In this document: positions 18,001 through 25,202 of the stretch, piece by piece
How positions within the stretch are numbered: the stretch's first letter is position 1
Layout of the letters: every line of letters begins with the position of its first letter
DNA from: Aldehydirespirator sp965117015
GTDB taxonomy: Bacteria > Actinomycetota > Acidimicrobiia > Acidimicrobiales > Aldehydirespiratoraceae
Assembly (NCBI GenBank): GCA_965117015.1
Contig: OZ220747.1
Coordinates: forward strand, 868,001 to 932,000
Length of the DNA stretch: 64,000 nucleotides
Direction of reading: 5' to 3'
Made by a program: the position numbers and the translations under genes
The notes under the pieces: generated by a model
What the model was told of the DNA's origin: nothing
What the model saw: only the letters and a program-made list of their open reading frames with translations
The model's database searches: none

Positions 18001-18335
18001 TTGACGAGCTGTGCGAGGACGAAGTCGTTGAGGTTTGTCAGCAGGACCCGGCCTCCGAGCCGCTGGGCGTACGTGCGGGCTTGCCGCAGTCCCAGCAGTT
18101 GCTTGACGCTCATCGGGGGGCATTTGACCTCGACGTAGAGCACAGGCAGCTTGTAGGCGAACAGCCCGAGGTCGGGCTGTCCCCCGGCGGCAGAGATCTC
18201 GGTGGCGGCATCGACGTGGTCGGCGGTGCAAGCCGTCAACAGCTTCTCCAGCGCCGGATAATAGGTGCGTTCGGTCGCGCCCGCAGTTCTCTTGAGCCTG
18301 CGACAGCGAGCTGCGTAGTCCGACAGGACGCTCAT
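15051..18335 (-). CDS. single-chain restriction-modification enzyme (type IIG / ISP-like)
   Basis: 1094 residues from ATG 18335; a longer frame starts at 18443 but would overlap the divergent promoter. N-terminus: a PD-(D/E)xK nuclease pattern, Asp55...Glu69-Val-Lys71 (LYVEVKCP). Middle: adenine-N6 methyltransferase motif I VLDPAAGTGTYL (about 348-359) and catalytic NPPY (476-479). C-terminus: about 500 residues resembling the target-recognition region of type ISP enzymes (WRKIPPEIMDFELGGF...LSYR). Classic type ISP enzymes also carry a helicase between nuclease and methylase; none is visible, so this is better described as type IIG-like. It would both methylate and cut the same DNA site, defending against phage and plasmids. 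No separate specificity or methylase gene is adjacent. Confidence 0.85.
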   Translation of the reverse strand: MSVLSDYAARCRRLKRTAGATERTYYPALEKLLTACTADHVDAATEISAAGGQPDLGLFAYKLPVLYVEVKCPPMSVKQLLGLRQARTYAQRLGGRVLLTNLNDFVLAQLVNGKLQALDYVRLFGNKPSDVFAKNPTPTPNAEDELRSLLGQGCAAVPNKYDPAMVAGVLAEYARALHDSAPEEAFQHIQAAFSDWLKADLDDKFLVSTTVQLVVYGIFATWLQSGGPAALEWQHVRDGLGDTAIAEIVYSALAPSVTQHWQVASTLTSIAEVLRRVDRDALAVDFDNNAIEYFYEPFLAAYDPKLRDRLGVWYTPQQIAAYQVARCDHHLKEHLDIDEGLADEGVIVLDPAAGTGTYLTAVYEHLHDAYQQQGHNPDQAAQKVREDAKNRIAGFDILPAALVIGDLHLRRVLERLGAPLERGHRPALYLTNSLLGWFPDSFPPQGALPWAAAERESAAANRYKQKDRPVLVVLGNPPYEGYAKEPTDEEKKLREPWVQPLYSQWGIKKHRMSDLYILFWAMASRRVADFTGHGIASFITNSKWLTGRSYPAMREGLLSAFDQIVVDDLGGDSRGSGTDGSIFSTSTSPGISVGTAITTAVRRSEYHDNSPANTKVHHRSLSGSGAAKRSTLDSYRSAGIDTDLTDLTDPADPKRPSKNTRWKLTDRITADDWPPLQGYFKYKNSGVHPVRVLVVTDYSYGDLKKRMDDYFNPKIPWPDLKAHHPHRDPREAGESAFVDEQSRYNGPAVRQTLQARNKQAGLTGCDPTRIVKCLWRPLDGRWLYWEPEHKLLDEACSGLIRFFDDEQVCLVTTASWRRHSSARPLVSTAVPIFHAMEPNTRVLPLWDPPRNDPGQMVQTPRTHNLQQRWIDAARKAGATGTDEQIAETIFYAICAVAASPEWLAAQPEQYDDYPTVPVAADPSEMAAAAQTGRQYAALIDPWVPVAGVTKGTIRSHLRGLADPDPVNSDPPLGFGVYGKWGGLVHNDDLLWAKTDPQDQSQPAVTEGWRKIPPEIMDFELGGFKTIRKNLSYRLPYGFACQYGLPCPTANCPHQLLLTDADRRQVQETARRIAAIQKLAAAADAHFQAAKANHL

Positions 18336-18471
18336 TGCCGTCACGCTAGTGCACGACTGTTGCTGCTCTGGGGCGCTGAGGCTCGTCTTGCGCGCGGAGG
18401 CGAAGTCGCAGAAGACGATCCGCCAGGTGATCGCGGCGGGCAAGCGCGGGCCTGCGGTCTACGATCCGGTG

Positions 18472-18927
18472 ATGTCTGAAGCCGATCCAGCTTCCGGCGC
18501 CGATAAGTCGCTGCCGTGGTCGTTGTTGCCCGAACCGCCGGGGTTGACCGCTCTAGAGGCGGCGATGCGTGAACTTGACGAGGCGATGCAACCGTCCACG
18601 CCGATGGTGGAGAGCATGCGGCTGTTGGAGTCGGCGTCATTGGGGATCTGCGATGTGGCGGACCGGATCGAGGCCTATCTGCCCGAAGCCGAAGCGACGC
18701 TTACTGGGTCATTGCGCGGCCGCAGCCAGAACCCTGCGGCTGTTGCGGCTGGCGCGGCCGCCGACCGGATGCTCGCTGGGCTTCGCCACCTGGCTGACGC
18801 GTCGCGGGCATATGCCGCAACGCTCGACGATCCCGACGAGGACGACAGCGACGCCGAGAGGGAACTTCACACAGCCCGCGCCGACGCGTTCGCCAGTTTG
18901 AAGGCACTAATCGAAGGAGCGTCGTGA
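18472..18927 (+). CDS. small helical protein divergent from the restriction enzyme
   Basis: 151 residues from ATG 18472 (MSEADPASG). An earlier in-frame ATG at 18349 would give an odd Cys-rich leader overlapping the enzyme's promoter, so I prefer the later one. The body is Ala/Leu/Glu-rich and predicted all-helical, ending in an acidic stretch (DDPDEDDSDAERE) and a final helix. No motif or signal peptide. It is divergently paired with the restriction-methylation enzyme over about 136 bp, so shared regulation is possible. I do not recognise it. Confidence 0.6.
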   Translation: MSEADPASGADKSLPWSLLPEPPGLTALEAAMRELDEAMQPSTPMVESMRLLESASLGICDVADRIEAYLPEAEATLTGSLRGRSQNPAAVAAGAAADRMLAGLRHLADASRAYAATLDDPDEDDSDAERELHTARADAFASLKALIEGAS

Positions 18928-18982
18928 GTCGCCCGCGGGTTCCTTCAGACCGTGTACTCCATCACGCCTGTCTCACGGTGGT

Positions 18983-20467
18983 TCAGCTTGTGCAGCCTCG
19001 GCCGTCGCGGTCACGGTCCAGTCGGTAGGGGTCCACACCGATCTCGTTGACGGTGACCGGTTTCTGGTCAGATGTGAGGTCGCCGCAGTTCAAGGCGTCT
19101 CCGGGGAGGTTCGGCAGACACGGTGTGTAGGCGGGGTGGCAGTCCTCTTCGGGGGTTTCAGTGGCGGGGTCCTCGGTTGCGGAGGCTGATTCCTGGTCGC
19201 CGGTGTCCTGTTCCTCTACTACTGCAGCGGGCAGGCCGACATCTATCTCACTGTCCGAGCAGCCGGCGAGGATACCTTCAAGCGTGCTGACCTCGGCGGT
19301 GTCCACGGTGAGGGACCAGCGGGTCTTGACGTGCACCCACGCCGCTGCGTACCAGCAGTGCTGATTTGCTTCGGGTGGCAGCCACATCGCAGGGTCTTGG
19401 GCACCCTTGGAGCGGTTGGAGCTTGCCGACACAGCAATGAGGGAGTGCTCGTATCCGAGGTCGTTGGCGTACCGCTCGCGGCGGTCAGATGACCAGCCGT
19501 GCGCGCCGGATTCCCATGCCTCAGCCAACGGCACCAGGTGGTCGACGTCGAAGCCTCTGCCGCTGCCTTGTTCGGTGAGACCGTCGTATCGGCTGATCCA
19601 CTCGCCGTCTGCGAGCGAGCATCCGCTGCCTTGTTCGGGAGCCACAACCGCCTCCGATAGCAGCACCTCGCGTCGGGTGTCGCATCCGTCGCCGTCAGCG
19701 TCGATCCAATGCCGGAACAGGCTGCGGTCATAGCCGCCTTGTTGTTCGGCCGCGACAGTGAGCGCCTCCAACAACTCCTGAACCTCAGCGACGCCCGGCC
19801 CAGACGCCGCGTCGGCGCGGTTGTTGGCGCGCCACAAGAATGTGGCCATCTGGCCGCGTGTGGTGTCATCGTTGGGGCAGAACCCGGTGCCGTCACCGCA
19901 GCCTGAGGTGATGCCCGACGCGGCCAGCTTCGCTACTGCTGTCCCATACCAGGCATCCTCGGGCACGTCGGCGAACCCGGGGTCGGGTCCTTCGGGCAGG
20001 TTGTAGGCCCTTGACAAGAACACGGCCATCTGCCAGCGGGTCACCGTTCCGTTGGGGCAATAGCCCGAACCGTCACCGCAACCTGAGGTGACTTCGAGTT
20101 CTGCCATGCGCTCAACGAACGACGCATAGAAGCCGTCCGGGTCCACATCGTTGAATCTCGTTTGGGTGACTGCGGGCGGATCCCCGCCGTCGAGCACCCG
20201 CACGATCCAAACCGCCATCGTCTTGCGATCCAACGGATCGTCGGGACAGAAACCCTCGCCGCACTCGGTGCCAGCGAACACGCCCTGTTCAGCCAGCGAT
20301 GTCACCGGAACGGAGTAGTAGGCGCCCTCAGCAACGTCACCGAACCCGCCCGGCTGGCCAGTCGCAGGTGTCGACGACACCACCGCCACCGACGCAGCAG
20401 CTACGACAGCGACAGCAAGCAACGAAACGAGCCGCCGAACAAGAGCTTTGATCACTGTCAACCTCAT
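18983..20467 (-). CDS. secreted SLH-like / HNH nuclease / excalibur protein
   Basis: 494 residues from ATG 20467, with a Sec signal peptide ending near ATGQ. Three S-layer-homology-like repeats follow (about residues 40-210), each with the hallmark CGxGxGFCPND or equivalent and a T-R-x-Q-M-A-x-F-L helix; the first ends DRKTMAVWIVR. Then comes an HNH-type nuclease domain of the DUF1524/GmrSD-like kind: DVDHLVPLAEAW (about 305-316), HSLIAVSASSNRSKGA, and MWLPP. The C-terminus has paired cysteines and DRDRDGRGC, a calcium-binding excalibur motif. Expected to be exported and held at the cell surface, acting as an extracellular nuclease for nutrient DNA or defence (inference). Stands alone; the next gene upstream is divergent. 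Confidence 0.85.
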   Translation of the reverse strand: MRLTVIKALVRRLVSLLAVAVVAAASVAVVSSTPATGQPGGFGDVAEGAYYSVPVTSLAEQGVFAGTECGEGFCPDDPLDRKTMAVWIVRVLDGGDPPAVTQTRFNDVDPDGFYASFVERMAELEVTSGCGDGSGYCPNGTVTRWQMAVFLSRAYNLPEGPDPGFADVPEDAWYGTAVAKLAASGITSGCGDGTGFCPNDDTTRGQMATFLWRANNRADAASGPGVAEVQELLEALTVAAEQQGGYDRSLFRHWIDADGDGCDTRREVLLSEAVVAPEQGSGCSLADGEWISRYDGLTEQGSGRGFDVDHLVPLAEAWESGAHGWSSDRRERYANDLGYEHSLIAVSASSNRSKGAQDPAMWLPPEANQHCWYAAAWVHVKTRWSLTVDTAEVSTLEGILAGCSDSEIDVGLPAAVVEEQDTGDQESASATEDPATETPEEDCHPAYTPCLPNLPGDALNCGDLTSDQKPVTVNEIGVDPYRLDRDRDGRGCTS

Positions 20468-20705
20468 AGTTGCCTGGGGCGACGAGACTACCAACAGGCG
20501 ACCATATCGAACCGCCGACTTAGGATGACCCGACGGCGGGTGGCGGGCGCTGCGCCTCCTGCTTGGCGAGGGGACTTCGAAGTCGAGCAGGTCGATGCAC
20601 AGCTACTGATCACCCTTTCCGGCATCTGTCCGGTCCCCACAAGCCGCGAGGCGCGTCATCGTGGTCTATCACGCCGTAACCCGGGCTCGGTTATGGTGAC
20701 ACACG

Positions 20706-21599
20706 ATGCCCAGACGCCTCCATTTGGAGCCCCACCCTCGCTGCTATCTCAAGCGCGGGGAATGGCCCGACGGACCTCTAGTTGCCAACCCTCCGGACGA
20801 GGCGGTGCTCGCCCAGCACATCTCCAAGATCTTCCGTGACGCCTGCAAGTCCCACGGCCTCAGCACTCGCCAAGCCGCAGCGAAAGCCGAGGTTTCGCAG
20901 AAGGCCGTCATCAACCTCCTCAACGGCCACTCCTGGCCCGATCTGCCGATGATCGCAGCCATCGAGAGCAAGTTCGGTATCCCGCTGTGGATCAGCCAAC
21001 ACAATGCCCAGTCCGGCACACCGCTTGAACCCCGCCCGAACTGCTACCTAGCCAAAGACTCCTGGCCCGACGGGCCCCTCACCGCTGGCGCGCCACCCGA
21101 AGCGGTGCTCGCCCAGCACATCTCCGCTGTGCTCCGAAACGCCTGCAAGTCTCGCTTCGCCACAATCAGCAGTGCCGCCAGCAAAGCGAGTATCTCACAA
21201 GCAGCCGTCGAAAGCCTGCTCAACGGCGACGTCTGGCCCGACTTTGAGACCATCGCCCGACTCGAGGGCAACCTCGGCATCCCGCTGTGGGCCAGCCAAC
21301 ATAGCGCCCAGTCCGGCACACCGCTTGAACCCCGCCCGAACTGCTACCTAGCCAGAGGCTCCTGGCCGCGCGGACGCCTCATCGACGGCGCGCCACCCGA
21401 AGCCAAGCGCGCTAGACGGATCTCCCAGTTGTTTCGCAACGCCTACAACGCCCGCTTCTACAGCCTCCACAGTGCCGCCAACACGACGGACGTCTCAGAG
21501 GGTGCCGTCGAGAGCTTGCTCAACGGCGACGCTTGGCCCGACCTGGTGACCATCGCCCGCGTCGAACGCAACTGTCCCCTCAGACTCTGGAACCGCTGA
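20706..21599 (+). CDS. triple-module WPDGP helix-turn-helix protein
   Basis: 297 residues made of three consecutive modules of about 100 residues (roughly 1-97, 98-197, 198-297). Each opens with E-P-x-P-x-C-Y-L-x-x-x-x-W-P-D-G-P-L (third module: WPRGRL), then a P-x-E-A helix, then a helix-turn-helix-like segment (for example TRQAAAKAEVSQKAVINLLNG), then WPDLPMIAAIE and IPLW. The modules are clearly homologous to the single-module protein at 897-1223. Modules 2 and 3 are more alike than either is to 1, and the linker SGTPLEPRPNCYLA recurs exactly. A TAACC-N7-GGTTA inverted repeat (20677-20693) lies just before the ATG and may be an autoregulatory site. Three DNA-binding modules in one chain suggest recognition of a tripartite site; no named family recognised. 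Confidence 0.75.
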   Translation: MPRRLHLEPHPRCYLKRGEWPDGPLVANPPDEAVLAQHISKIFRDACKSHGLSTRQAAAKAEVSQKAVINLLNGHSWPDLPMIAAIESKFGIPLWISQHNAQSGTPLEPRPNCYLAKDSWPDGPLTAGAPPEAVLAQHISAVLRNACKSRFATISSAASKASISQAAVESLLNGDVWPDFETIARLEGNLGIPLWASQHSAQSGTPLEPRPNCYLARGSWPRGRLIDGAPPEAKRARRISQLFRNAYNARFYSLHSAANTTDVSEGAVESLLNGDAWPDLVTIARVERNCPLRLWNR

Positions 21600-21854
21600 C
21601 AAGACCCCAGACCGGACCAACGCGTCCACCGCGCTGACAACGCACCGCGGGCGGTTGATTGTCCTCACGCCTGGTGGGCCGTCTCGACGCCCGCTGGGTC
21701 TCTACCCGGATACGCAGGCGGGGATCCGGGAGCCTGCACTAGCTGGGAACAGGACCGCATGATCCTGTGATCCGGCGCTGAGAGTCCGGGCGGCCTTGGT
21801 AGCCGAGCTGCGCACGCAGAGGGTCGCATCATGAGTGAGTTTATGTAGAAGCAG

Positions 21855-22028
21855 ATGTTGGCTGCGCTACATGCGGCGAAGTCGGCCCCCGACGCTGGGC
21901 GCATCAAAAAGGCGAGGTCAGAGCGGTTCTCATCCGCGGGTTACGGGCGCTCGGTGGTGCGTGTGCTGCACTCGTTGTCAGACGCAGCGAACGCCGCTGC
22001 GAACCTAGACAGGAGCAACGAGACATGA
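21855..22028 (+). CDS. short gene overlapping the next by ATGA
   Basis: 57 residues starting MLAALHAAKSAPDAG and ending LDRSNET. Its stop overlaps the ATG of the next gene (22025) as ATGA, which argues that it is, or was, translated with it. In the same frame upstream, ATG 21834 (MSEFM) is cut off by an amber codon directly before KQMLAAL, so the original start may have been there. Basic and helical; no recognisable motif. It may belong to the decaying mobile region that follows. Confidence 0.35.
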   Translation: MLAALHAAKSAPDAGRIKKARSERFSSAGYGRSVVRVLHSLSDAANAAANLDRSNET

Positions 22029-22663
22029 ATCCCCACCCCACAGAGCAAGAGTCCGACATCGCACACAGCAATACCCTCAGCGGCGCCGAACGCAGGCGCC
22101 CGACCAGCGCTGGACCACGACGGTCGACGCTGCAACAGCTGAAGCATTTCGTCGCATGCGAGCCGATCTGGGCTCTGGTCGAGAAGCTCGAAGCCTTCCA
22201 CAACACCGCCACTCCCGCCCTGCGTGGAGGCGCCGGTCCCCGTTACACCCTCATGGACATCGTTGTGATGGAAGCAGCGACGCAGCTCTACGGAAGCGGT
22301 CGCGAGGCGGAGCGTCAGTTGAGCGACCCGCAGACGTGGGGGAGGCTGCGCCGTGCCGGGGCGCGGGCATTCCCCAAGGACTCCAATCGGCGCTTGTCGC
22401 CGAACGCGCCGAGCCGCCACCAGCACTACCGGGCGCGTCGCCGCTACCTCTGTGGCGAGGCGCTCACCGTCCTCAAACGCGGCCTGAGAGCAGAGGCCGT
22501 GAGCGCCGCCGTGGGTATGGGCATGTTCGACCCTGCCGCCGGCAGCTGTGCTCGTCCCCACCGGTCGCAGTGCATCGTCGGCGACATGACGTGGATTGCT
22601 GCCACAAGCAACGCTGGCCGTCTCGAAGGGTCACGGCCCGTCTATGCGGGCCCCCCCCCCTAG
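22025..22663 (+). CDS. hypothetical protein, probably truncated transposase-like
   Basis: 212 residues with ribosome site AGGAG nine bases upstream. The N-terminal half (QQLKHFVACEPIWALVEKL, then GPRYTLMDIVVMEAATQLYG) looks like the N-terminal helical domain of a mobile-element protein, and near the C-terminus IVGDMTWIAA resembles the first catalytic-Asp strand of DDE transposases. The frame ends directly after a run of about ten C (22650-22661), where a frameshift would be easy; another frame continues to 22776. Followed by IS256 and IS3 fragments. I treat the transposase idea as tentative. Confidence 0.4.
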   Translation: MNPHPTEQESDIAHSNTLSGAERRRPTSAGPRRSTLQQLKHFVACEPIWALVEKLEAFHNTATPALRGGAGPRYTLMDIVVMEAATQLYGSGREAERQLSDPQTWGRLRRAGARAFPKDSNRRLSPNAPSRHQHYRARRRYLCGEALTVLKRGLRAEAVSAAVGMGMFDPAAGSCARPHRSQCIVGDMTWIAATSNAGRLEGSRPVYAGPPP

Positions 22664-22862
22664 CGGTGGACCCCGTCGCCTACCCGAATCCCCACCACAT
22701 GGTGGGACACTGCCCTCCTCCTAACAAAGACGGCTCAGTACCCGGACCACGCCCGCGGCCATGCCATACACTCTAGCCTCGTTGTGACTATTCGGGCATC
22801 TACGAGGCTGTTGTAGGCTTTCTGCACGGCAGCGAGCCGAACGGGCCGCTGATGAGGCGGCC

Positions 22863-22935
22863 ATGAACGACTGGGCTGAGCCGTTGGTGGCCCGAGCACG
22901 TACCGAGGGGGTCGAGCTCACCGGCGACGCTGGGG
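22863..22935 (+). pseudogene. IS256-family transposase, N-terminal fragment
   Basis: The start MNDWAEPLVARARTEGVELTGD matches the N-terminus of mutator-type (IS256) transposases and aligns with the other broken IS256 copy at about 36855. The homology stops after GD and the sequence switches to an IS3 fragment about ten bases later, so this is a deletion junction between two elements. Confidence 0.6.
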
Positions 22936-22942
22936 AACCCGC

Positions 22943-23110
22943 CTGGAACTCTCAAACGCCATATTCGAGTACCTTGAGATCTTCCACAACCGGCAGAGGC
23001 GGCACTCATCACTCGGCGTGCTCCCGTCGAATACGAGATCCGCCAACCACAACCGCCCGAATCAAACAACCCGACTACGCGAACCACAGAGCACACCACA
23101 TTGGGAGATA
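22943..23110 (+). pseudogene. IS3-family transposase OrfB, C-terminal fragment
   Basis: One frame reads LELSNAIFEYLEIFHNRQRR then HSSLGVL, the universal C-terminal signature of IS3-group integrase-type transposases. A one-base loss then shifts the expected (T)PVEYEIRQ into another frame. Upstream it is fused to the IS256 fragment; no catalytic residues remain. Confidence 0.75.
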
Positions 23111-23221
23111 CTGTGTTCTTCACAGATCCGGGTCCGCTGTGCTAGCGTGCCGAGGTCCGGCAGGTCGTTGATAGCGTGCCGGGTGTTCACGAGCGCCTGG
23201 TGCCGAAACAGGAGATCGAAG

Positions 23222-23801
23222 TGAACCGCCCTGGCTTTCCCGGAGGTTCTTGAGCTTGGGAAAGCGAGGATGTGGCTATGCCTACACAGAAGATGCCGGG
23301 GAGTCCTTCGACTAGGAGGTACTCGGTGGAGGAGAAGGCCCAGGCGGTGCGGCTGGTTCGTCGGTTGCGCGCCGAGTTGGGCACCGATCACGGGACCGTG
23401 AAGCGGGTGGCTCACCAGCTGGGATTATGGGGTGGAGTCAGTGCGGGCGTGGGTTCGTCAGGCCGACATCGACGACGGCGAGCGGCCGGGAACCACCACT
23501 GTGGACAGTCAGCGGATCAAAGAGCTCGAGCATGAGGCGCGCGAGCTGCGCCGGGTGAACGCGATCTTGGAGTCGGCTTCCCAGGTCGGTTTTCTTCGCG
23601 GCCGAGCTCGACCGCCCACGGAGGTGAGGGTGCACTTCATTGATGCTCACCGAGGCGAGTACAGCCGAGGAGCACACATCGAGGGCCTCACGATCCACTC
23701 CGACCACGGCACCCAGGCAGTTCACCTCGATCCGCTACGGCGAGCGTCTCGCCGAGTTGGGCGCCGCGCCCTCGGTCGGGTCAGTGGGCGACTCCTATGA
23801 C
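23222..23801 (+). pseudogene. IS3-family element remnant (OrfA plus deleted OrfB)
   Basis: The IS3-type left end (TGAACCGCCCTGG...) begins near 23222. OrfA starts at ATG 23278 (MPTQKMPGSPSTRRYSVEEK), an IS3 OrfA helix-turn-helix. One extra base near 23430 shifts the frame; translation resumes as ESVRAWVRQADIDDG and the leucine-zipper part ELEHEARELRRVN. OrfB survives only as FIDAHRGE joined by an internal deletion to LTIHSDHGTQ and, in another frame, FTSIRYGERL...GSVGDSYD. The element ends abruptly at the left boundary of the IS110 element. Confidence 0.7.
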
Positions 23802-23807
23802 TGTGAG

Positions 23808-24016
23808 AAGACTGGGGGTGTCGTCGGGTCGGGTCTGACTCTTGCTACGACAGGCCGAGGAGTGCCTTTGCGTTGATCTGTCGGCCCGGTCCGGCGGCGT
23901 CCAATTAGTGCTGCCGGCTGGCCGGGAGGGCAGTGACCGAATAGGGGCCTGCGTTATGGAACCGACCCGTCACAGTCCTGTCCGCCTTCCCGACCAGCTG
24001 GCATGCCAGACACCGC
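23808..24016 (+). ncRNA. candidate IS110 bridge RNA region
   Basis: IS110-group elements encode a structured bridge RNA in the non-coding left end, directly before the transposase. Here about 200 non-coding bases lie in that position and contain several self-complementary stretches, for example CCGGC-T-GGCCGG near 23920 and the perfect palindrome CTGGCATGCCAG (23998-24009) just before the ribosome site. I cannot fold the RNA or identify its guide loops, so the call rests on position and family knowledge. Confidence 0.35.
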
Positions 24017-24031
24017 TTGGAGGTATCTGCA

Positions 24032-25117
24032 ATGTCCAGTGTCCCACAGCAGCTTCCATCGAGGAGGGTGATCGTCGGGGTCGACACTCACAAACACATC
24101 CACGTCGCGGTCGCGATCGATCACCTGGGCGCCCGCTTGGGTGATCTCACGATCGGCGTCGACACCGGCGGCTACCGCCAGCTCGAGGCGTGGTCCTCGG
24201 CGCTGGGGCGCGTCGACGCGTTCGGCATCGAGGGAACCGGCAGCTACGGCGCGGCGGTCACGAGCTTCCTGCGCCGCCACGGCCACCGCGTCATCGAGGT
24301 CAACCGCGGCGATCGGCGCCACCGGAGAGCCAACGGCAAGTCCGACACCGCCGATGCTGAGGCCGCGGCCCGGGCAGTGTTGGCCGGCACGGCCACCACG
24401 ATCCCCAAATCAGCCGACGGCCTCGCAGAGATGATCCGCCACACCAAAGTCGCCCGCGACACCGCCCGCAAGGGCCGCACGTCTGCGATCATCACGCTCA
24501 AGGCGTTGATCGTCAACGCTCCCGCCGAGCTGCGCCAGTCCCTCGAGGACCTGCCAGACAAAGCCCTCATCGACCGATGCGCCAGATTCCGACCCGGAGA
24601 CATCAACGACACGACCTCCTCAGCCAAATGCGCACTGCGCAGCCTGGCGAGGCGATGGCTCTACCTCGATGAGGAGATCCGAGCCCACGATGCGCTCCTG
24701 GACCCACTCACAGCCCAAGCATCACCAACCCTGCGCGAGGGCTACGGCATCGGCGCCGACACCGCCGCCGAGCTGCTGATCGTCTTCGGCGACAACCCCG
24801 ACAGGATCCGATCGGAGGCCGCGTTCGCGAAACTCTGCGGCGCCTGCCCGATCCCCGCGGGCTCAGGAACAACCAGCGGCCGCCACCGCCTGCACCGCGG
24901 CGGGCACCGCCAAGCCAACGCCGCGCTCTACCGCACCGCCATCGTGCGCATGCGATTCCACCAGCCCACCATCGACTACGTCGCTCGCCGCACCGCCGAA
25001 GGCCTCACCAAAAAAGACATCATCCGCTGCCTCAAACGATTCCTCGCACGCGAGGTCTACCAGCGCGTCATGACCGACCACCGCGCCCGCCACAGCCCAC
25101 CCCACAAACCCAACTGA
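24032..25117 (+). CDS. IS110-family transposase/recombinase
   Basis: 361 residues from ATG 24032, with GGAGG at 24019-24023. The N-terminal RuvC-like DEDD domain shows VGVDTHKHIHVAV (first Asp), GIEGTGSYGA (Glu) and SDTADAEAAAR (the two Asp). The C-terminal transposase_20 part shows LCGACPIPAGSGTTSGRHRLHRGG, including the conserved serine region, then QANAALYR. Full length for the family and free of stops or frameshifts, so probably active. It performs cut-and-paste via a circular intermediate, guided in IS110 members by a bridge RNA. Confidence 0.92.
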   Translation: MSSVPQQLPSRRVIVGVDTHKHIHVAVAIDHLGARLGDLTIGVDTGGYRQLEAWSSALGRVDAFGIEGTGSYGAAVTSFLRRHGHRVIEVNRGDRRHRRANGKSDTADAEAAARAVLAGTATTIPKSADGLAEMIRHTKVARDTARKGRTSAIITLKALIVNAPAELRQSLEDLPDKALIDRCARFRPGDINDTTSSAKCALRSLARRWLYLDEEIRAHDALLDPLTAQASPTLREGYGIGADTAAELLIVFGDNPDRIRSEAAFAKLCGACPIPAGSGTTSGRHRLHRGGHRQANAALYRTAIVRMRFHQPTIDYVARRTAEGLTKKDIIRCLKRFLAREVYQRVMTDHRARHSPPHKPN

Positions 25118-25202
25118 GCCAACCGGCGAACCCGCCACCCCAGCCCGCCTCAACGCCCTCCAGCGGGTCCAACACCGACAGTCTTGACATATAGGGGCGT
25201 CT

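Larger units (their letters stand above)
23801..25200 (+). mobile_element. IS110-family element, 1.4 kb, apparently intact
   Basis: The boundaries are set by sequence breaks: on the left, IS3 OrfB homology stops after TCCTATGA (23800); on the right, Calx-beta coding sequence starts at 25203. CTGTGAG occurs at both edges (23801-23807 and 25201-25207), which fits the CT-type core dinucleotide plus matching right-hand bases expected of IS110 insertion. The right end TTGACATATAGGGGCGT is typical of the family. The 1.4 kb length, absence of terminal inverted repeats and about 230 bp of leader before the transposase all fit IS110 rather than IS1111 architecture. Confidence 0.7.
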
